Positions 25,366-34,346 of a stretch of 64,000 nucleotides of DNA are shown here, piece by piece. Location: positions 1 through 64,000 of the forward strand of contig NZ_BJLP01000012.1 in NCBI RefSeq assembly GCF_006538705.1. The letters are read 5' to 3'. The DNA comes from Cellulomonas uda. GTDB lineage: Bacteria > Actinomycetota > Actinomycetes > Actinomycetales > Cellulomonadaceae. Numbering within the stretch: position 1 is the stretch's first letter; every line of letters starts with the position of its first letter. The notes beneath the pieces are model-generated. The model saw nothing but the letters and a program-made list of their open reading frames with translations. It did no database searches and was not told the origin of the DNA. The position numbers and the translations under genes were made by a program.

Positions 25366-26642
25366 CCCCGACGCCCGCCCCGGCCCCAGCGCCGCCCGCC
25401 CGTCCCGTTCCCGCGACTCCCGCGGCGGCGTCCGCGCGGACGGGGCGCCTGCGTCGCACCCCGGCGCGACTGCGCCTCGCCGCCGCGGTCGCGGTCGTCG
25501 CGTGCGCCCTCGTCGCGGTCGGCGGGCTGCTCGTCGGCCTCGTGCAGGCCGACGCGCTGCGCTCGGCGGCGGACGACACCGCGCAGCAGGTGCGCACGCT
25601 CGACGTCCGCAACGACCTGGTCGCCGCGGACGCGACCGCGACGAACGCGTTCCTGGTCGGCGGCCGCGAGCCGGTGGCACAGCGCGAGCGGTACGACGTG
25701 TCCCTGGCGTCGGCGACGAGCGGGCTCACGGCTGTCGCGGGCGCCGACCAGCGCGACGCCGAGCGCCTGCCGGGCGTCAGCACGTCCGTCGCGACGTACA
25801 GCGGGCTCGTCGAGCAGGCCCGCGCGAACAACCGGCAGGGGTTCCCGGTGGGCGCGGCGTACCTCGAGACGGCCTCGCAGGAGCTGCGCGCCGAGGCGTT
25901 GCCGGGCCTGGACGAGGTCGTGTCCGCGAACGCCTCGAGCGTCACCGACGCGTTCCAGGTCGCCGGCCGCGCGACGCTCGTGCTGCTCGTCCTGCTGGTC
26001 GCGCTCGCCGCGCTCGTCGTCGTGCAGGTCTGGCTCGCGTCCCGCACGCACCGTCGGCTGAACCTCGGGCTCGTCCTGTCGACCGTGGTGCTGCTGGTCG
26101 CGGGCTTCCTGCTCGGGTCGAACCTGGACGGCGGGTCGCGCACAGCGAACGACGTGCAGGACGGTGCGTACGGGCAGACGGTCGCGGTCGCGCGCGCGTA
26201 CTCGCTCGCGAACGACGCGAAGGCGGCGGAGTCGTTCACGCTGATCAAGCGGGGTTCGGGTCAGGCGTACGAGGAGTCGTACCAGGCGAGCGTGGACGCG
26301 GCCTCGGAGCTGCTTCGTGGCGTCGGTGGCCAGGTCCAGGCGACGTTCGACGCCTGGGCGGCCACGCACGACGAGATCCGCGGGCTCGACGACGGTGGGG
26401 ACTGGGACGGCGCGGTCGCGCTCGCCACCTCGTCGGAGCCGGGCAGCCCGAACGCGCAGTTCGACGCGTTCGCCCAGGAGGCGCAGACCGCCACGGCGGA
26501 CTCGAGCGCCCAGGCCCAGTCGGACCTCGAGCACGCCGCCTCGGCCTCGGAGCGCACCGCCTGGCTCGCGCTCATCGCGGGTCTGCTGGCCGCCGGGGCC
26601 GCGGTGTGGGGCTTCGCCCCGCGACTGAAGGAGTACCGCTGA
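25362..26642 (+). CDS. GlnX-like membrane sensor protein
   Basis: The product (426 aa) is predicted to have four membrane helices (about 39-62, 206-228, 235-257 and near the C-terminus). They frame two outside domains of about 145 residues, each a helical-bundle sensor type, which looks like an internal duplication. Length, topology and place beside a GlnH-like lipoprotein and PknG match GlnX of the mycobacterial GlnX-GlnH-PknG pathway, where GlnX passes the ligand signal of GlnH to PknG. The assignment rests mainly on context because such proteins diverge strongly. The GTG overlaps the AAA gene stop; the glnH-like start overlaps its own stop (TGATG). Confidence 0.75.
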   Translation: MTPTPAPAPAPPARPVPATPAAASARTGRLRRTPARLRLAAAVAVVACALVAVGGLLVGLVQADALRSAADDTAQQVRTLDVRNDLVAADATATNAFLVGGREPVAQRERYDVSLASATSGLTAVAGADQRDAERLPGVSTSVATYSGLVEQARANNRQGFPVGAAYLETASQELRAEALPGLDEVVSANASSVTDAFQVAGRATLVLLVLLVALAALVVVQVWLASRTHRRLNLGLVLSTVVLLVAGFLLGSNLDGGSRTANDVQDGAYGQTVAVARAYSLANDAKAAESFTLIKRGSGQAYEESYQASVDAASELLRGVGGQVQATFDAWAATHDEIRGLDDGGDWDGAVALATSSEPGSPNAQFDAFAQEAQTATADSSAQAQSDLEHAASASERTAWLALIAGLLAAGAAVWGFAPRLKEYR

Positions 26643-27634
26643 TGACGACGACGCGCGCACCCCGGACGACGGCTCGCCGCGCCGCGCGCAGGCTCGCGCT
26701 GCTCGCGGCGGGCGCACTGGTGCTCGCGGGCTGCACCGCCACCCCGGAGGCGGCCACCGGTGACCCCACGGTCGAGGCGGTGGCGTCGGCCGCGCCGGGG
26801 CCGCGGGCCGCTGCGGTGACGTGCGAGGACCTGACGGCGTCCTACGACCCCGGAGCGGACGGCGCGAAGATCTCGGGCAAGAAGCACGTGCAGGCGATCA
26901 AGGAGCGCGGCTCGCTGGTCGTCGGCGTCTCGGCGGACACGTTGCTCATGGGCAGCCGCAACCCCATCACGGGTGAGATCGAGGGCTTCGACATCGACAT
27001 GCTGAAGGCGGTCTCGACCGCGATCTTCGGGTCGCCCGACCACCTGCAGTTCCGTGTCATCACCTCGGGTCAGCGCCTCGACGTGCTCAAGAACCACGAG
27101 GTCGACCTGGTGGCGCGCGCGTTCTCGATCACGTGCGAGCGCTGGGACGAGATCGCGTTCAGCGCGGAGTACTTCCACTCGGGGCAGAAGGTGCTGGTCC
27201 CGCTCGACTCGACGGCGCGCGGGGTCGCGGACCTCGACGGAGCGCGCGTGTGCGCACCCGAGGGGACCACGACGATCGAGCGGCTCGCGGACTTCCCCGA
27301 GGTCGAGGCCGTCGGCGCGCAGACGCACACGCAGTGCCTGGTGCTCTTCCAGCAGGGCAAGGTCGACGCGATCACCGGCGACGACACGATCCTGGCCGGC
27401 TTCGCCGCGCAGGACCCGTACGCGAAGGTCGTGGGCGAGGCGATCAGCGACGAGCCGTACGGCATCGGTGTCGCCGCGGACCAGGTCGACCTGGTCCGGT
27501 ACGTCAACGCGGTGCTCGACGAGGTCAAGGCCGACGGCCGCTGGGCGCAGTCGTACGAGCGCTGGCTGGGTGCGCTCGGGGACGCGCCCGCGCCGCCCGG
27601 GTCGGTGTACGGGCGTTCGGCGGGCTCGTCGTGA
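26642..27634 (+). CDS. GlnH-like glutamate/aspartate-binding lipoprotein
   Basis: A family 3 solute-binding protein (330 aa) with a lipoprotein signal ending LVLAGC (Cys about 37), so it is anchored outside the membrane. The binding fold shows RGSLVVGVSADTLLMG, GEIEGFDIDMLKAVSTAIFG, DLVARAFSITCERWDEIAFS and YGIGVAADQVDLVRYVNAVL, as in glutamate/glutamine-binding proteins. There are no ABC permease genes nearby, and the neighbours are the GlnX-like protein and PknG-like kinase. It therefore most likely works as a ligand sensor, as GlnH does in mycobacteria, and not in transport. Two extra cysteines near 60 and in ITCERW could form a disulfide. Confidence 0.87.
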   Translation: MTTTRAPRTTARRAARRLALLAAGALVLAGCTATPEAATGDPTVEAVASAAPGPRAAAVTCEDLTASYDPGADGAKISGKKHVQAIKERGSLVVGVSADTLLMGSRNPITGEIEGFDIDMLKAVSTAIFGSPDHLQFRVITSGQRLDVLKNHEVDLVARAFSITCERWDEIAFSAEYFHSGQKVLVPLDSTARGVADLDGARVCAPEGTTTIERLADFPEVEAVGAQTHTQCLVLFQQGKVDAITGDDTILAGFAAQDPYAKVVGEAISDEPYGIGVAADQVDLVRYVNAVLDEVKADGRWAQSYERWLGALGDAPAPPGSVYGRSAGSS

Positions 27635-28749
27635 CACCCGCCGGGACGGTGGACCCGCCGGTCGCCCCGGGCCGCCTCGGTGAGGCGATCCCGGCCGCGG
27701 ACCTGCTGACGTACCTCGCGGCGCTCGAGCGGTGGGCCGCGGACCGTCGCGCCGAGCTCGACCGGCTGGACGCGGTGTCGCGGCAGACGGACACACCCGA
27801 CGCGTTCACCGGGGACGTCGTGCTCGCCATGACCATGTGGCAGGCGATCCGCGGACGGCTGGACCGGCTCGTCGAGGTCTGGGACTCCGGTCGGGCCGAC
27901 GTGCTCGCGCGTGAGCAGATGTCCCAGCTCGTGTGGGGGCGGCTGGACGCGGGCGGCTCGTCCGCGCTCGTCTCGCTCGTCGAGGCGGTGACGCTGTGCG
28001 ACGCGATGATCGACCAGCTGCGTGACCGCCTCGCGTTCGACCCCGGCGCCGCGGACGAGGCGGCGCGCCTGCGGGCGGTGCGCGCCGCGGTGGTGCGGTG
28101 CGAGGACCTGGCGTCCGACGAGGACGCGCTGCGCCTCGTGCGTGACCTGCGCGCGAGGGAGCAGGGCATCACGGCCCAGGCGGCGCGCGGCGCCGACGTC
28201 GCGGGTCCGCTCGCGGAGCTGGAGACCGCGGTCGCACGCGCGGAGCGCGACCTGATCGTCGACGTCTCGCAGCGGCGGACGCTCGCCCGCCAGCGCACCG
28301 ACGCGGCCGCGCTGCGCGACGCGCTCGAGGACCGTGAGCCCACGCTGCACGCGCTCGCCGACCGGTGCCGGCGCGAGGTCGTCGACCCGCCGCTGCTCGC
28401 CGTGCCCGACGTCTCGCGGCTCGGCGACGTGCCGCCGACCCGCGCCGAGGTGGACGCGTTCGTCGAGCGGCTGCGGACGGTGCAGCGCGCGTTCGACGCG
28501 GTCGCCGAGGCGTACGGGCGTCCGCTGCGCGAGCGCGCCGAGCTGCGCTACCAGCTCGAGCGCCTGCGGGCGGTGGCGGACGCGAACGGCCGCAGCGCGT
28601 CGCCCACGGTCCGCTCGGGGTACGACGAGGCGCGCGACGCCGTCGAGCGCACGCCGTGCGACGTGGTGCTCGCCCGCTTCCTCGTCGAGCAGTTCGAGTT
28701 CCTCACCCGCGACCTGCCCGTGCACGGGCCGAAGGGAGCCGCGCGATGA
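27631..28749 (+). CDS. Coiled-coil protein of unknown function between glnH and pknG
   Basis: A 372-residue, strongly charged, helical protein (VTPAGTVDPPV at the start) with long heptad-like stretches from about 150 to 330. No signal peptide, membrane segment or enzymatic motif is visible, and I do not recognise a family. Both ends overlap neighbours (GTGA with glnH, ATGA with pknG), so it is made in step with the sensor lipoprotein and the kinase. A scaffold or kinase-substrate role would fit, but this is inference. It is not part of the mycobacterial pknG-glnH-glnX trio. Confidence 0.75.
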   Translation: MTPAGTVDPPVAPGRLGEAIPAADLLTYLAALERWAADRRAELDRLDAVSRQTDTPDAFTGDVVLAMTMWQAIRGRLDRLVEVWDSGRADVLAREQMSQLVWGRLDAGGSSALVSLVEAVTLCDAMIDQLRDRLAFDPGAADEAARLRAVRAAVVRCEDLASDEDALRLVRDLRAREQGITAQAARGADVAGPLAELETAVARAERDLIVDVSQRRTLARQRTDAAALRDALEDREPTLHALADRCRREVVDPPLLAVPDVSRLGDVPPTRAEVDAFVERLRTVQRAFDAVAEAYGRPLRERAELRYQLERLRAVADANGRSASPTVRSGYDEARDAVERTPCDVVLARFLVEQFEFLTRDLPVHGPKGAAR

Positions 28750-31073
28750 CCGCCTGCACCGAACCGGGCTGCACCGGGACGTACGAGGACGGCTACTGCG
28801 ACGTCTGCGGGTCTCCGCAAGCGCCGACGGCTCCCGCCGGGACGGGGGTGACGGCGGCGCCGGTCGCCGCGGGTGCGTCCGCGACGTCGCTGCTCGGCAC
28901 GGGCATCGCGGGGACCGCCACGTCGCCCCGCGGCGGCGCGGCGGCGGGCGAGGACCCCGACGCCGAGCGGTCCACGCGCACCGGCCGGACCAGCTCGAGC
29001 AGGCTCGCGACCGCGGCGCTGGGCTCGGCGCGCACCGCCGCGACCGGCTCGCGCGCCACCCGGCGCCTCGGCACGGGGTCCACCCGGCTGCGCGGCGCGC
29101 GGCTGGGTGCGGGCCTGACGACCGTCCCCTCGGCCCCGGTGCGCGACCCGCTGCAGGTCGTCATGGCCGACCCGCAGGTCCCCGAGCGCAAGCGGTTCTG
29201 CCCGTCCTGCGGCGCGCCCGTCGGCCGGGAGCGTGACGGTGTGCCGGGGCGGACCAAGGGGTTCTGCCCGCAGTGTGGGTCGGGCTTCGACTTCGACCCG
29301 CGCCTGGTGCCGGGCGACCTGGTCGGCGGGCAGTACGAGGTCGTCGGCTGCCTCGCGCACGGTGGGCTCGGCTGGATCTACCTCGCGCGGGACCAGAACG
29401 TGTCCGGACGGTGGGTCGTGCTCAAGGGCCTGCTGAACGCGGGGGACGCGGACGCCTACGCGGCCGCGATCGCCGAGCGGCAGTTCCTCGCGGAGGTCGA
29501 GCACCCGCTGATCGTCGAGATCTACAACTTCGTGATGCACGACGGCGCGGGCTACACCGTCATGGAGTACGTGGGGGGCACGTCACTCAAGGAGATGCTG
29601 ACGGCACGCCGGGAGGCGAACGCCGGCGTGAACGACCCGCTGCCGGTCGCGCACGCCGTCGCCCTCGTGCTCGAGGTGCTGCCCGCGTTCGCGTACCTGC
29701 ACGACGTCGGGCTGCTGTACTGCGACTTCAAGCCCGACAACGTGATCCAGCAGGGTGACGCGGTCAAGCTGATCGACATGGGCGGTGTGCGCCGCGTCGA
29801 CGACCTCGACTCGGCGATCTTCGGCACGATCGGCTACCAGGCGCCCGAGGTGGGCGAGGTCGGCCCTTCGGTCGCGTCCGACGTCTACACGATCGGCCGC
29901 ACGCTCGTGTCGCTCGTGATCGACTTCCGCGGCAACACGACGACCTACGCGGCCTCGCTGCCGGCCGTCGCCGACACGCCCGTGTTCGCGACGTACGACT
30001 CGTTCTACCGCCTCGTCGCGAAGGCGTGCGCCCCGGACCCGTCGGACCGGTTCGCGACCGTCGACGAGCTGCGCACGCAGCTGCTGGGCGTGCTGCGCGA
30101 GGTCGTCGCGGCCGACCGGGGACCGGGCCACCCGGCGCTGCACTCGGCGGCGTCCGTGCTGTTCGACGCGCCGACGACCGACGGTCCGCATGCTCCGCTG
30201 CGGTGGGACGAGCTGCCGACGCTCAAGGTCGACGCGTCCGACCCGGCGGCCTCCTGGCTCGCCGGTGTGAGCGTCGCGGACCCGCACCAGCGCATCGAGG
30301 CGCTCGGCGAGGCCCCCGAGGAGAGCGTCGAGGTCCGGCTCGCGCGGGCGCGCGCCGGGATCGAGGCCGGCGAGCCGGAGGTGGTCCGTGCGGCGCTCGC
30401 GCAGGTGCTCGACGCCGACCCGTGGGAGTGGCGCGCGGTCTGGCTCGACGGCCTCGCGCAGCTCGCCGCGGGTGACCCCGTCGCGGCCCGGGCGTCGTTC
30501 AACGCCGTGTACGGGCAGGTCCCGGGCGAGCTCGCGCCGAAGCTGGCGCTCGCCGTGGCGTGCGAGCTGTCCGACGAGCCCGAGATCGCCGAGCAGCTCT
30601 ACGTCATCTGCGCGCGCTCGGACGCCAACTACACGGCCGTCTCCGCGTTCGGGCTGGCGCGGGTGCGGCGGGCCGCGGGCGACCTGGACGGCGCGCTCGC
30701 CGCGCTCGACCTCGTGACCGCGACCCGCAGCTCGTTCGCGGAGGCCCGCGTGCAGCGGGCGCAGCTGCTGACCACGTCGGACCGCGGCGTGCCGGCCCTC
30801 GCGGAGGCGCTCGCCGGGCTCGAGCGCGTGACGGTCGAGCCGCAGCAGCGTGTGGACCTGCGGATCGAGGTGTTCACCGCCGCGCTCGCCGAGGTCGAGC
30901 GCAGCGGCGCGAAGCCGACCCTGCGGATCGCGGACGTGCCGGTGGACGACGCGACGCTGCGCGACGCGCTCGAGGCCGCCTACCGCGAGTCCGCCGCGCT
31001 CGCGCCGTCGCGCGACGCCCGGATCGCCCTCGTCGACCGGGCCAACGCGGTGCGGCGGTGGACGGCGTGGTGA
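28746..31073 (+). CDS. pknG: PknG-like serine/threonine kinase with zinc-ribbon and TPR domains
   Basis: The product (775 aa) has the full PknG order. An N-terminal ribbon has C4, C9, C18 and C21; a rubredoxin-like site has C152, C155, C174 and C177. The kinase domain has a Gly loop AHGGLGW (204-210), Lys 227 in VVLKG, catalytic Asp 327 in LYCDFKPDN and DMGG (344-347) in place of DFG. From about 480 the protein is TPR-like. The residue before the catalytic Asp is Cys, not Arg, so this is a non-RD kinase like mycobacterial PknG, which does not need activation-loop phosphorylation. PknG phosphorylates GarA/OdhI-type FHA proteins to regulate 2-oxoglutarate use. The extra N-terminal Cys ribbon recurs in the next phosphatase and in the FHA protein. 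Confidence 0.93.
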   Translation: MTACTEPGCTGTYEDGYCDVCGSPQAPTAPAGTGVTAAPVAAGASATSLLGTGIAGTATSPRGGAAAGEDPDAERSTRTGRTSSSRLATAALGSARTAATGSRATRRLGTGSTRLRGARLGAGLTTVPSAPVRDPLQVVMADPQVPERKRFCPSCGAPVGRERDGVPGRTKGFCPQCGSGFDFDPRLVPGDLVGGQYEVVGCLAHGGLGWIYLARDQNVSGRWVVLKGLLNAGDADAYAAAIAERQFLAEVEHPLIVEIYNFVMHDGAGYTVMEYVGGTSLKEMLTARREANAGVNDPLPVAHAVALVLEVLPAFAYLHDVGLLYCDFKPDNVIQQGDAVKLIDMGGVRRVDDLDSAIFGTIGYQAPEVGEVGPSVASDVYTIGRTLVSLVIDFRGNTTTYAASLPAVADTPVFATYDSFYRLVAKACAPDPSDRFATVDELRTQLLGVLREVVAADRGPGHPALHSAASVLFDAPTTDGPHAPLRWDELPTLKVDASDPAASWLAGVSVADPHQRIEALGEAPEESVEVRLARARAGIEAGEPEVVRAALAQVLDADPWEWRAVWLDGLAQLAAGDPVAARASFNAVYGQVPGELAPKLALAVACELSDEPEIAEQLYVICARSDANYTAVSAFGLARVRRAAGDLDGALAALDLVTATRSSFAEARVQRAQLLTTSDRGVPALAEALAGLERVTVEPQQRVDLRIEVFTAALAEVERSGAKPTLRIADVPVDDATLRDALEAAYRESAALAPSRDARIALVDRANAVRRWTAW

Positions 31074-32170
31074 GCGGGACGACGAGCGCCGTGACGTGCA
31101 CCGGCTGCGGGGGAGCGCTGCACCCCGACGACCGCTTCTGCGAGGCGTGCGGGACGCCCGTGGGCGCCGGCACCGGACGGGACCGGCCCGACGACGAGGC
31201 CGGGAGCCTGCCTCCGGTCCCGGCACCGCCCGCCGCGAAGGTCGCGGACGAGGACGGAGACGACGTGCCGCCGGCCGGCGGGGCGCCGGTGTGCCGCGCG
31301 TGCGGCGGGAGGGTCGCGACGGACGGCTACTGCGAGGAGTGCGGCACCCCGGCGGCCTCCGAGCGGGACCACTTCGCGCAGAGCCCCTCGTCCTGGGTCG
31401 GCGGCGTGTGCGACCGGGGCGTGCGGCACGCGCGCAACGAGGACGCGATGGCGCTGGCCGCGTCCGGCGGCTTCGCGGCGCTCGTGGTGTGCGACGGCGT
31501 GTCCACGGCGCCCGGCTCCGACGTCGCGAGCCTCGCGGCGGCCGGTGCGGCGCTCGACGTGCTCGTCGCGGGTGGGCCTGAGGGGGCCGCGAGAGTGACG
31601 GGGACGGTTGCGGCACGTCAGGCGGCGTGGTCGTCGCTGCTGGGACGCGCGGCGGTCGCGGCGGACGACGCGGTGGCGGCGAGCGCCCCCGGCGCGGAGC
31701 CCGAGCACGCACCCTCGTGCACGTTCGTGGCCGCGGTGGTCGACGACGCGCTGCTCGTCGTCGGCTGGCTCGGCGACTCGCGCGTGTACTGGCTCCCCGA
31801 CGACGGGACACCCGAGCAGCTGACGGCCGACGACTCGGGTGCCGGCGAGCTCATGGCGCGCGGCGTCCCGCGCGCGGCGGCGGAGGCGTCACCGCAGGCG
31901 CACGCGATCACGCGCTGGCTCGGCCCGGACGCCGAGGACGTGACGGCGCGCACCACCGCGGCGACGGTCGACGGACCCGGCTGGGTGCTCGTGTGCTCCG
32001 ACGGGCTGTGGAACTACTGCTCCCCGGCGCCGGACGTCGCGCTGCTCGTGCGCGAGCACGCCGCGGCGGCCGGTGCGGACCCCACCGCGACCGCGGCCGC
32101 GCTCGTCGCCTGGGCGAACGCGCAGGGCGGCCGCGACAACGTCACGGCCGCGCTGGCCCGGGTCGGCTAG
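31070..32170 (+). CDS. PP2C-type protein phosphatase with two zinc ribbons
   Basis: The product (366 aa) carries two N-terminal zinc-ribbon-like units (C10, C13, C24, C27 and C75, C78, C88, C91), then a PP2C domain: GVRHARNEDAM, VVCDGVS, GWLGDSRVYW, LVCSDGLWN and GGRDNVTAAL supply the metal-binding aspartates. It should remove phosphate from Ser/Thr and is the natural opponent of the PknG-like kinase. The GTG at 31070 overlaps the kinase stop (GTGA); a second GTG directly before it (31067) is possible. There is no membrane segment, so it is cytosolic, unlike PstP. Confidence 0.9.
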   Translation: MSGTTSAVTCTGCGGALHPDDRFCEACGTPVGAGTGRDRPDDEAGSLPPVPAPPAAKVADEDGDDVPPAGGAPVCRACGGRVATDGYCEECGTPAASERDHFAQSPSSWVGGVCDRGVRHARNEDAMALAASGGFAALVVCDGVSTAPGSDVASLAAAGAALDVLVAGGPEGAARVTGTVAARQAAWSSLLGRAAVAADDAVAASAPGAEPEHAPSCTFVAAVVDDALLVVGWLGDSRVYWLPDDGTPEQLTADDSGAGELMARGVPRAAAEASPQAHAITRWLGPDAEDVTARTTAATVDGPGWVLVCSDGLWNYCSPAPDVALLVREHAAAAGADPTATAAALVAWANAQGGRDNVTAALARVG

Positions 32171-32234
32171 CCTCGAGCCAGCGCCCGAGGCCCAGCCGCC
32201 GGCACCCCGAACGCACACCGACGAAGGATTGAGC

Positions 32235-33512
32235 GTGGCCGTCTTCACTGCCGAGGTCTTCCAGAACGAGTTCCTGCCCCAGGGCAGCACGGACGTGCAC
32301 GCGATCGTCACGCTGACGAGCCAGGGCGCCGGGTCCGCGGACACCGCGTCGGGCGCCGTGGCCGAGATCATCATGGTCGACACGTCCGGCTCGATGAGCG
32401 GGCGCAACATGGACGCCGCGAAGCACGCGGCGCAGGTCGCGGTGGACCAGATCCCGGACGGCACGTGGTTCGCGATCGTCGGGGGCAGCCACGTCGCGCA
32501 GCGCGTGTTCCCGTACCCGAACGCGGTCCGGGACATGGTGCAGATGGAGCCGGGCGCGCGCTTCGAGGCGAAGCGGGCGATCGCGTCGTTGCAGCCGTCG
32601 GGCGGCACCGCGATGAGCACGTGGCTCGCGCTGGCCGACCGGCTCTTCGCGACGGTCCCGCACGTGCCGCAGCGGCACGCGATCCTGCTGACCGACGGCA
32701 AGAACGAGTCGGAGCCGCGGCAGGCGCTGTCGGGGGTCGTGCGCGCGGTCACGGGTCACTTCCAGTGCGACGCGCGCGGTGTGGGCGCGAACTGGCAGGT
32801 CGACGAGCTGCGCGAGATCGCCACGGCGCTGCTCGGCACGGTGGACCTCATCGCGGACCCCGACGACATCGCCGCCGACTTCCGGGACCTGGTGCAGCGC
32901 TCCATGGCGCGGGGCATCGCGGACGCGGAACTGCGGGTGTGGGCCCCCCAGGGCGCCCAGGTGCTGTTCGTCCGGCAGGTGTCGCCGACGGTCGAGGACC
33001 TCACCGCCCGCCGTCGCGAGGTCAACCCGCTCACGGGGGCGTACCCGACGGGCTCGTGGGGCGACGAGTCCCGCGACTACCACGTGGCGGTCCGCGTCCC
33101 TTCCAAGCCGGTGGGCTCGGAGCAGCTCGCGGCGCGCGTGCAGATCGCGGTGGGCGGCGAGGTGCTCTCGTCCGGCCTGGTGAAGGCACGCTGGTCCGAC
33201 GACGACTCGCTCACGGCTCGGATCAGCCCGGAGGTCGCGCACTACACGGGCCAGGCGGAGCTCGCGAGCGCGATCCAGGAGGGCCTCGCGGCGAAGGCGG
33301 CCGGCGACGAGGCGACCGCGACGGTGAAGCTGGGGCGTGCGGTGCAGCTCGCCCAGGAGACGGGCAACGACGAGGCGACGAGCCGGCTGCGGCGGGTCGT
33401 CGAGATCGAGGACCCGGAGCAGGGCACCGTGCGCCTCAAGCGCAACACCGACCGGCTCGACGAGATGGCGCTCGACACGGCGTCGACCAAGACGACCCGG
33501 GTGCGCCGGTGA
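32235..33512 (+). CDS. VWA-domain protein
   Basis: The product (425 aa) has a von Willebrand A domain with a complete MIDAS: DTSGSMS (49-55), the Thr in PSGGTAMS and Asp in LLTDGKNE. After it come a beta-rich region and a helical C-terminal part. There is no signal peptide. VWA proteins commonly bind partners through Mg and are frequent next to AAA ATPases, here the CbxX-like one in the same operon. I chose GTG 32235, 6 bases after GAAGGA; the upstream TTG (32229) abuts the ribosome site. It is 64 bp after the phosphatase, the only real gap inside the operon. Confidence 0.87.
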   Translation: MAVFTAEVFQNEFLPQGSTDVHAIVTLTSQGAGSADTASGAVAEIIMVDTSGSMSGRNMDAAKHAAQVAVDQIPDGTWFAIVGGSHVAQRVFPYPNAVRDMVQMEPGARFEAKRAIASLQPSGGTAMSTWLALADRLFATVPHVPQRHAILLTDGKNESEPRQALSGVVRAVTGHFQCDARGVGANWQVDELREIATALLGTVDLIADPDDIAADFRDLVQRSMARGIADAELRVWAPQGAQVLFVRQVSPTVEDLTARRREVNPLTGAYPTGSWGDESRDYHVAVRVPSKPVGSEQLAARVQIAVGGEVLSSGLVKARWSDDDSLTARISPEVAHYTGQAELASAIQEGLAAKAAGDEATATVKLGRAVQLAQETGNDEATSRLRRVVEIEDPEQGTVRLKRNTDRLDEMALDTASTKTTRVRR

Positions 33513-34324
33513 GCACGGTCCGTTGCCCCGAGGGGCACCCGTCGACGTCGACCGACTACTGCGACGTGTGCGGCGCCCCGATCTCTTCCGCCGGTGCGTC
33601 CACACCGGCCGCGGCGGGCCCGTCGCCCTCCGCCGGGCCGACGACGTGCCCGCACTGCCAGTCGCCCGCGGCGGCGGGTGCGCTGTTCTGCGAGAACTGC
33701 GGCTACGACTTCACGACGGGCGCGACCCCCGCGCCCCTGGTCCCGCCCGCGGGCGTGGCCTCGACGTCCTCGCCCTCGGCCGCGACGGGTGAGCAGCCCG
33801 CGGTGGAGGCGACCGAGGCCCGGGCGCAGGAGCCCGCGACCGACCCCGCGACCGGTGCCTCTCCGGGGCCCGGCCCGGCGTCCGCGGGCGGCGGGCTGCC
33901 GACTCCGGCACCGGACGGCCCCGACTCGTGGGTGGCCGAGGTCTGGATCGACCCCGACTGGTACGCGCTCCAGTCGCCCGAGGACCCGATGCCGTCCGCG
34001 GGGCTGCCCGTGCTCGTCCCGCTGCGCACGCGCAGCGCGCTCGTCGGACGTCCGTCGGTGTCGCGCAACATCCACCCGACGATCGACTGCGGCGCGGACT
34101 CGGGGGTGTCGCGCCGGCACTGCCAGCTCAACACCGACGGCACGCGCTGGTGGGTCGAGGACCTGCAGTCCTCGAACGGCACGTACGTGGCGCGCGTGGG
34201 TGAGCCGCTTCCGCAGGCCCCGATCCCGGTGGGTCAGCGCTACGAGCTGGCGGACGGCGACCGCGTGTACGTCGGCGCGTGGACGCGGATCGTCGTGCGG
34301 CTCGCGCTGCCGGGCGAGGTCTGA
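33509..34324 (+). CDS. FHA-domain protein with zinc ribbons
   Basis: The product (271 aa) has N-terminal cysteines (C6, C18, C21, then C47, C50, C61, C64) forming ribbon-like sites, a long proline- and alanine-rich linker, and a C-terminal FHA domain with LVGRPS, GVSRRHCQL and LQSSNGTYV, the phosphothreonine-binding residues. It is the last gene of the operon and overlaps the VWA gene (GTGA). A reader of kinase output, or a PknG substrate like GarA/OdhI, is the likely role; GarA is shorter and lacks the ribbons, so it is not a simple orthologue. No ETTS-type phosphorylation motif is obvious in the N-terminal part. Confidence 0.88.
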   Translation: MSTVRCPEGHPSTSTDYCDVCGAPISSAGASTPAAAGPSPSAGPTTCPHCQSPAAAGALFCENCGYDFTTGATPAPLVPPAGVASTSSPSAATGEQPAVEATEARAQEPATDPATGASPGPGPASAGGGLPTPAPDGPDSWVAEVWIDPDWYALQSPEDPMPSAGLPVLVPLRTRSALVGRPSVSRNIHPTIDCGADSGVSRRHCQLNTDGTRWWVEDLQSSNGTYVARVGEPLPQAPIPVGQRYELADGDRVYVGAWTRIVVRLALPGEV

Positions 34325-34346
34325 GCCGCAGCGCTCGGGCGTCGAC

